6,066 bases of DNA. Source: RGIG3009 sp045590415. Its GTDB lineage: Bacteria; Bacillota; Clostridia; Oscillospirales; Acutalibacteraceae. The stretch is from positions 1 through 6,066 of the forward strand of contig JAZNRA010000162.1 in assembly GCA_045590415.1 (NCBI GenBank), given 5' to 3'. A program made the translations under genes and the position numbers. The notes beneath the pieces are model-generated. The model saw only the letters and a list, made by a program, of their open reading frames with translations. It was not told where the DNA came from and made no database searches. Shown here in pieces: positions 4,930-6,066 of this stretch (the stretch's first letter is position 1; every line of letters starts with the position of its first letter).

Positions 4930-5360
4930 ATGTGTTTAAGTAAGGCCGTGCATCCGTCACATATCTGCTGAAATACCGCTTCAAAGCGGCCGCTGTACCA
5001 GGGATCCTCAATATCACCGGGTATATCGGTAAAATCCAACAAGCGGTATACCTTTTTGTCGGGATCTTCACCGATAATACGCATGAGCCGCGGAAGATTG
5101 TATTCTTCCATTACGACGATATAATCAAACCGATCGTAATCCTCCGCCGTGATCTGCCGCGCGCGATGGCCGCCGAACGGGATACCGTGTCGGCGCAAGG
5201 TATCTGCCGCTTTAGGATAGATCGGATTGCCGATCTCCTCGCGGGATACCGCTTTGGATTCGACGTAAAGGTCTTCCCCTTTCGCTAAATCCTTGAAAAT
5301 AAATTCTGCCATAGGTGAACGACAGATGTTCCCGTGGCATAGAAACAATATCTTTTTCAT
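4911..5360 (-). CDS. Low-molecular-weight protein tyrosine phosphatase
   Basis: A 149-aa cytoplasmic enzyme, the usual LMW-PTP length. The P-loop CHGNICRSP gives the C-x5-R signature with nucleophile C8 and R14, and S15 follows. The general acid is D119 in EDPWYSG (118-124). FDYIVVMEEYNLPRL (78-92) is the usual core strand and helix. The residue after the P-loop asparagine is I12 (GNICRS), as in tyrosine phosphatases; the arginine phosphatase YwlE has threonine there. The start at 5360 (MKKILFLCHGN) is chosen by homology, since LMW-PTPs begin just before the P-loop strand; a modest GGGAAG lies 6 nt upstream and the frame is open to 5393. The gene begins 13 nt after the Clp unfoldase stop and is probably cotranscribed with it. 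Its last six codons run into the shared terminator stem. Confidence 0.9.
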   Translation of the reverse strand: MKKILFLCHGNICRSPMAEFIFKDLAKGEDLYVESKAVSREEIGNPIYPKAADTLRRHGIPFGGHRARQITAEDYDRFDYIVVMEEYNLPRLMRIIGEDPDKKVYRLLDFTDIPGDIEDPWYSGRFEAVFQQICDGCTALLKHIKNTEE

Positions 5361-5373
5361 GTTTATCTTCCCT

Positions 5374-6066
5374 TTAGAGGACGTGGAAAGCAAGGTGATC
5401 TGCCTCTGCGGAAACAGCGATACCGGCTATCGGTTGATTGTGCAGTTCCACGATCTGTGAGGCGATCTTGTCCTCGATTTCGCGGCGAACGGCGTTGCGC
5501 AGATCACGTGCACCGCGTTTACCGCCGTGCGTTTTATTCGCGAGATACGACGGCACGTCCTCCGACCACGTGAACTTGATCCCCCGTTCGTTAAGCGGGC
5601 CCACAAGTTCGTTCAGCATCAACACCGCAATTCCGGCGTAATCCGACTTGGTAAGAGGTGCAAAGTACACGATCTCATCCACACGACTGATAAATTCGGG
5701 ACGCAGGAAATCCGACAACGCTTTGGTTGCTTTATCACGAGATGCCTGCGCGTCACTTTTACCGAAGCCCATCAAGTTTTCTTGAATGTGACTGCCGGCA
5801 TTGGAGGTCATGACAATAACCGTGTTTTCAAAATTGACAATGCGGCCGTGGGCGTCGGTCACACGGCCTTCATCCAAAATCTGCAGCAGGATATTCAGCA
5901 CGTCGGGATGGGCTTTTTCGATCTCATCAAACAAAATGACCGAGTAGGGTTTTTGGCGCACTTTTTCGGTGAGTTGCCCTGCCTCATCATAGCCAACGTA
6001 GCCGGGCGGTGAACCAATAATGCGGGACACGGCGTGCTTCTCCATAAACTCGGACATGTCGAGCCG
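5374..6066 (-). CDS. Clp-family AAA+ ATPase (ClpC/ClpA-like), C-terminal part, cut by window edge
   Basis: The last 230 residues of a Hsp100/Clp unfoldase: most of the D2 AAA+ module and the C-terminal small domain. Visible parts, counted from the window edge, are RLDMSEFMEKHAVSR (1-15), pore loop GYVGY (22-26), Walker B VILFDE (43-48), sensor-1 TSN (88-90), arginine-finger region FISRVDE (R128) and sensor-2 GARDLR (R187). The family unfolds proteins by threading them through a hexameric ring using ATP. After sensor 1 it has QENLMGFGKSD. The MGF triplet (99-101) lies where ClpC and ClpA carry their ClpP-docking loop (VGF, IGL), whereas ClpB lacks it, so a ClpP partner is likely. Walker A, D1 and the N-domain are outside the window, so ClpC, ClpA and a clostridial variant cannot be separated. 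The phosphatase gene follows 13 nt downstream. Confidence 0.92.
   Translation of the reverse strand, partial: RLDMSEFMEKHAVSRIIGSPPGYVGYDEAGQLTEKVRQKPYSVILFDEIEKAHPDVLNILLQILDEGRVTDAHGRIVNFENTVIVMTSNAGSHIQENLMGFGKSDAQASRDKATKALSDFLRPEFISRVDEIVYFAPLTKSDYAGIAVLMLNELVGPLNERGIKFTWSEDVPSYLANKTHGGKRGARDLRNAVRREIEDKIASQIVELHNQPIAGIAVSAEADHLAFHVL

Noticed and set aside
5361..5393. Longer start for the LMW phosphatase at 5393
   Set aside because: It would overlap the end of the Clp gene and add residues not found before the P-loop strand in this family.
5438..6012. Plus-strand open frames opposite the Clp gene
   Set aside because: They are antisense shadows of a strongly conserved AAA+ coding sequence with no start signals or domains of their own.

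Overview
The window looks like a chromosomal segment of a low-to-mid-GC Bacillota, most likely a gut-type Clostridia. This is inferred from strong AGGAG-type ribosome binding sites, sigma-A style promoters with 17-bp spacers, a ClpC/ClpA-like unfoldase, a HisJ-type PHP phosphatase and a TetR regulator of clostridial type. Species cannot be read from the sequence.

Layout. Positions 1-210 are one end of an IS3-family insertion sequence carrying the 5' part of orfA on the minus strand. Next to it (216-301) is a small imperfect palindromic repeat. A very AT-rich class I methyltransferase gene (383-1144, plus) follows with its own promoter. From 1145 to 1595 there is no convincing protein gene. 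That stretch holds two strong terminators (1239-1266 and 1549-1590) whose stems share the same core sequence. Between them lies about 260 nt closed by a perfect 9-bp long-range helix (1280-1288 with 1534-1542) and containing several hairpins, two with the same CCGGTGG loop. This is the best candidate in the window for an undescribed element: a structured RNA or a non-autonomous mobile repeat.

From 1596 to 3415 is a self-contained regulatory module. A TetR-type regulator (2897-3415, plus) is divergent from a two-gene operon of membrane proteins (122 aa, then 271 aa, joined by an ATGA overlap). The two promoters appear to share one palindromic AGTATACT as their -10 elements, and three ACACTTG boxes sit around them. 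The 271-aa protein ends in tandem 11-residue amphipathic repeats, and the 122-aa protein is an internal duplication of a two-helix unit. The likely logic is an autoregulated repressor controlling a small envelope or membrane response operon. The signal is unknown.

From 3427 to 4893 is a plus-strand operon with its own promoter: a HAD-superfamily hydrolase followed, with a 1-nt overlap, by a PHP-family histidinol-phosphatase-like enzyme. It ends at a bidirectional terminator (4896-4929). The opposing minus-strand operon runs from the right edge: the C-terminal part of a Clp AAA+ unfoldase (5374-6066, cut by the window edge) followed 13 nt later by a low-molecular-weight protein tyrosine phosphatase (4911-5360), whose last codons lie within the terminator stem. 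Three unrelated phosphatase folds therefore sit side by side.
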